A stretch of 64,000 nt of DNA from Pseudomonadota bacterium (GTDB taxonomy: Bacteria > Pseudomonadota > Alphaproteobacteria > Sphingomonadales > Sphingomonadaceae). Within the stretch, counting starts at the first letter, position 1, and every line of letters begins with the position of its first letter. The translations under genes and the position numbers were made by a program. Positions 63,601 to 64,000 of the stretch are shown piece by piece. The stretch is from contig JAKPAG010000004.1 in the NCBI GenBank assembly GCA_029779535.1, positions 177,750 through 241,749 of the forward strand, read 5' to 3'. The notes below the pieces were generated by a model, which made no database searches, was not told where the DNA came from, and saw only the letters and a program-made list of their open reading frames with translations.

Positions 63601-64000
63601 TTACTGCTTGGCAGCCGGAGCAGCGGCGGGCTTGGCCGCAGCGGCCGGAGCAGCAGTGGTAGCCGGACGAACCGCACCCTTCGAGTTGATGTAGGCGAGC
63701 ACGTCGGTCGAGAAACCGGTGAGCAGACCAGCGATCGCCTTGTTGCGGCCCTGGAGGTAGTTGTAGGCAAGCACGGCCGGAACCGCGACGAGCAGACCAA
63801 GCGCGGTCATGATCAGCGCTTCACCGACCGGACCCGCGACCTTGTCGATCGAGGCCGAACCGGCGATGCCGATGGCGATCAGCGCGCGGTAGATGCCGAC
63901 CACGGTACCGAACAGACCGATGAACGGCGCGGTCGCACCGACGGTGGCGAGGAACGGCAGGCCGCCAGCGAGGCGGGCGTTGATCTGGCCTTCCGAGCGA
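63601..64000 (-). CDS. exbB: ExbB/TolQ/MotA-family proton channel (partial)
   Basis: The C-terminal 132 or so residues are in the window; the frame is open to the edge. It reads GGLPFLATVGATAPFIGLFGTVVGIYRALIAIG, the conserved third-helix region, and then VGEALIMTALGLLVAVPAVLAYNYL. The end is an Ala/Pro-rich tail. It forms the proton channel with ExbD. The first ExbD gene starts 116 bases downstream, with GC-rich hairpins (for example GGGCCCGGGG near 63513) in the gap. Confidence 0.93.
   Translation of the reverse strand, partial: RSEGQINARLAGGLPFLATVGATAPFIGLFGTVVGIYRALIAIGIAGSASIDKVAGPVGEALIMTALGLLVAVPAVLAYNYLQGRNKAIAGLLTGFSTDVLAYINSKGAVRPATTAAPAAAAKPAAAPAAKQ

Overview
The window is high-GC bacterial chromosome, most likely from a sphingomonad (Alphaproteobacteria, order Sphingomonadales, Novosphingobium/Sphingomonas-like). 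The evidence is an alphaproteobacterial cytochrome bc1 operon, a MipZ division ATPase, a PgmG-type phosphoglucomutase/phosphomannomutase, NnrU, sphingomonad-type TadE/TadG genes, the DUF3489-DUF2924-recombinase trio, and ATGA/GTGA/TTGA coupled genes throughout. The genus is an inference from gene content.

Layout. (1) 1-4623, minus strand: a split-B lasso-peptide-type RiPP cluster in the order kinase, B1 (PqqD-like leader binder), B2 (transglutaminase-fold protease), a 48-residue precursor not called by size-limited gene finding, C (asparagine-synthetase-like cyclase) and an ABC exporter running off the left edge. The precursor has a textbook lasso leader and a C-terminal Ser suited to the kinase, but no Asp/Glu where the macrolactam acceptor should be. 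This is the most unusual system in the window. (2) 4799-12505, plus strand: rpe, a heparinase II/III-like protein, purH, a small membrane protein with lipoprotein msrA, a Fur/Zur regulator and dxs. (3) 12552-18422: nnrU, then an operon for a POT peptide transporter and two exported amidohydrolases, divergent from a short GntR regulator with a candidate operator between them. (4) 18590-23760: ihfB, tRNA-Leu(UAA), a tandem PilZ protein and an envelope-glycan trio (UGM-like flavoprotein, GtrA, GT-C-like membrane protein). (5) 23718-29085: exported msrB, a cytochrome P450, a NatAB-like ABC exporter and queG. (6) 29082-34997, minus strand: a tightly coupled operon gpmA-purE-purK-folA-dipeptidase-ribF-GDPD. 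(7) 35343-42240: accessory region starting at tRNA-Thr(GGU), with a decayed serine recombinase/DUF2924/DUF3489 module, an IS3 orfA remnant, a five-gene TadG/TadE surface module and a block of TTCCCTG repeats. (8) 42356-64000: core genes including a threonine-aldolase-like enzyme, an EamA transporter, a Ste24-like M48 protease, pepN, pgeF, petABC, apt, a CsgG-like protein, panC, mipZ, a membrane DnaJ, pgmG, a DUF4010/MgtC-like membrane protein, a ligase-associated DEXH helicase, and exbD-exbD-exbB at the right edge.

Most core genes are ordinary. Coordinates choose internal starts where overlap coupling, ribosome binding sites or family N-termini favour them. All functional calls rest on reading motifs by eye; no database search was run.
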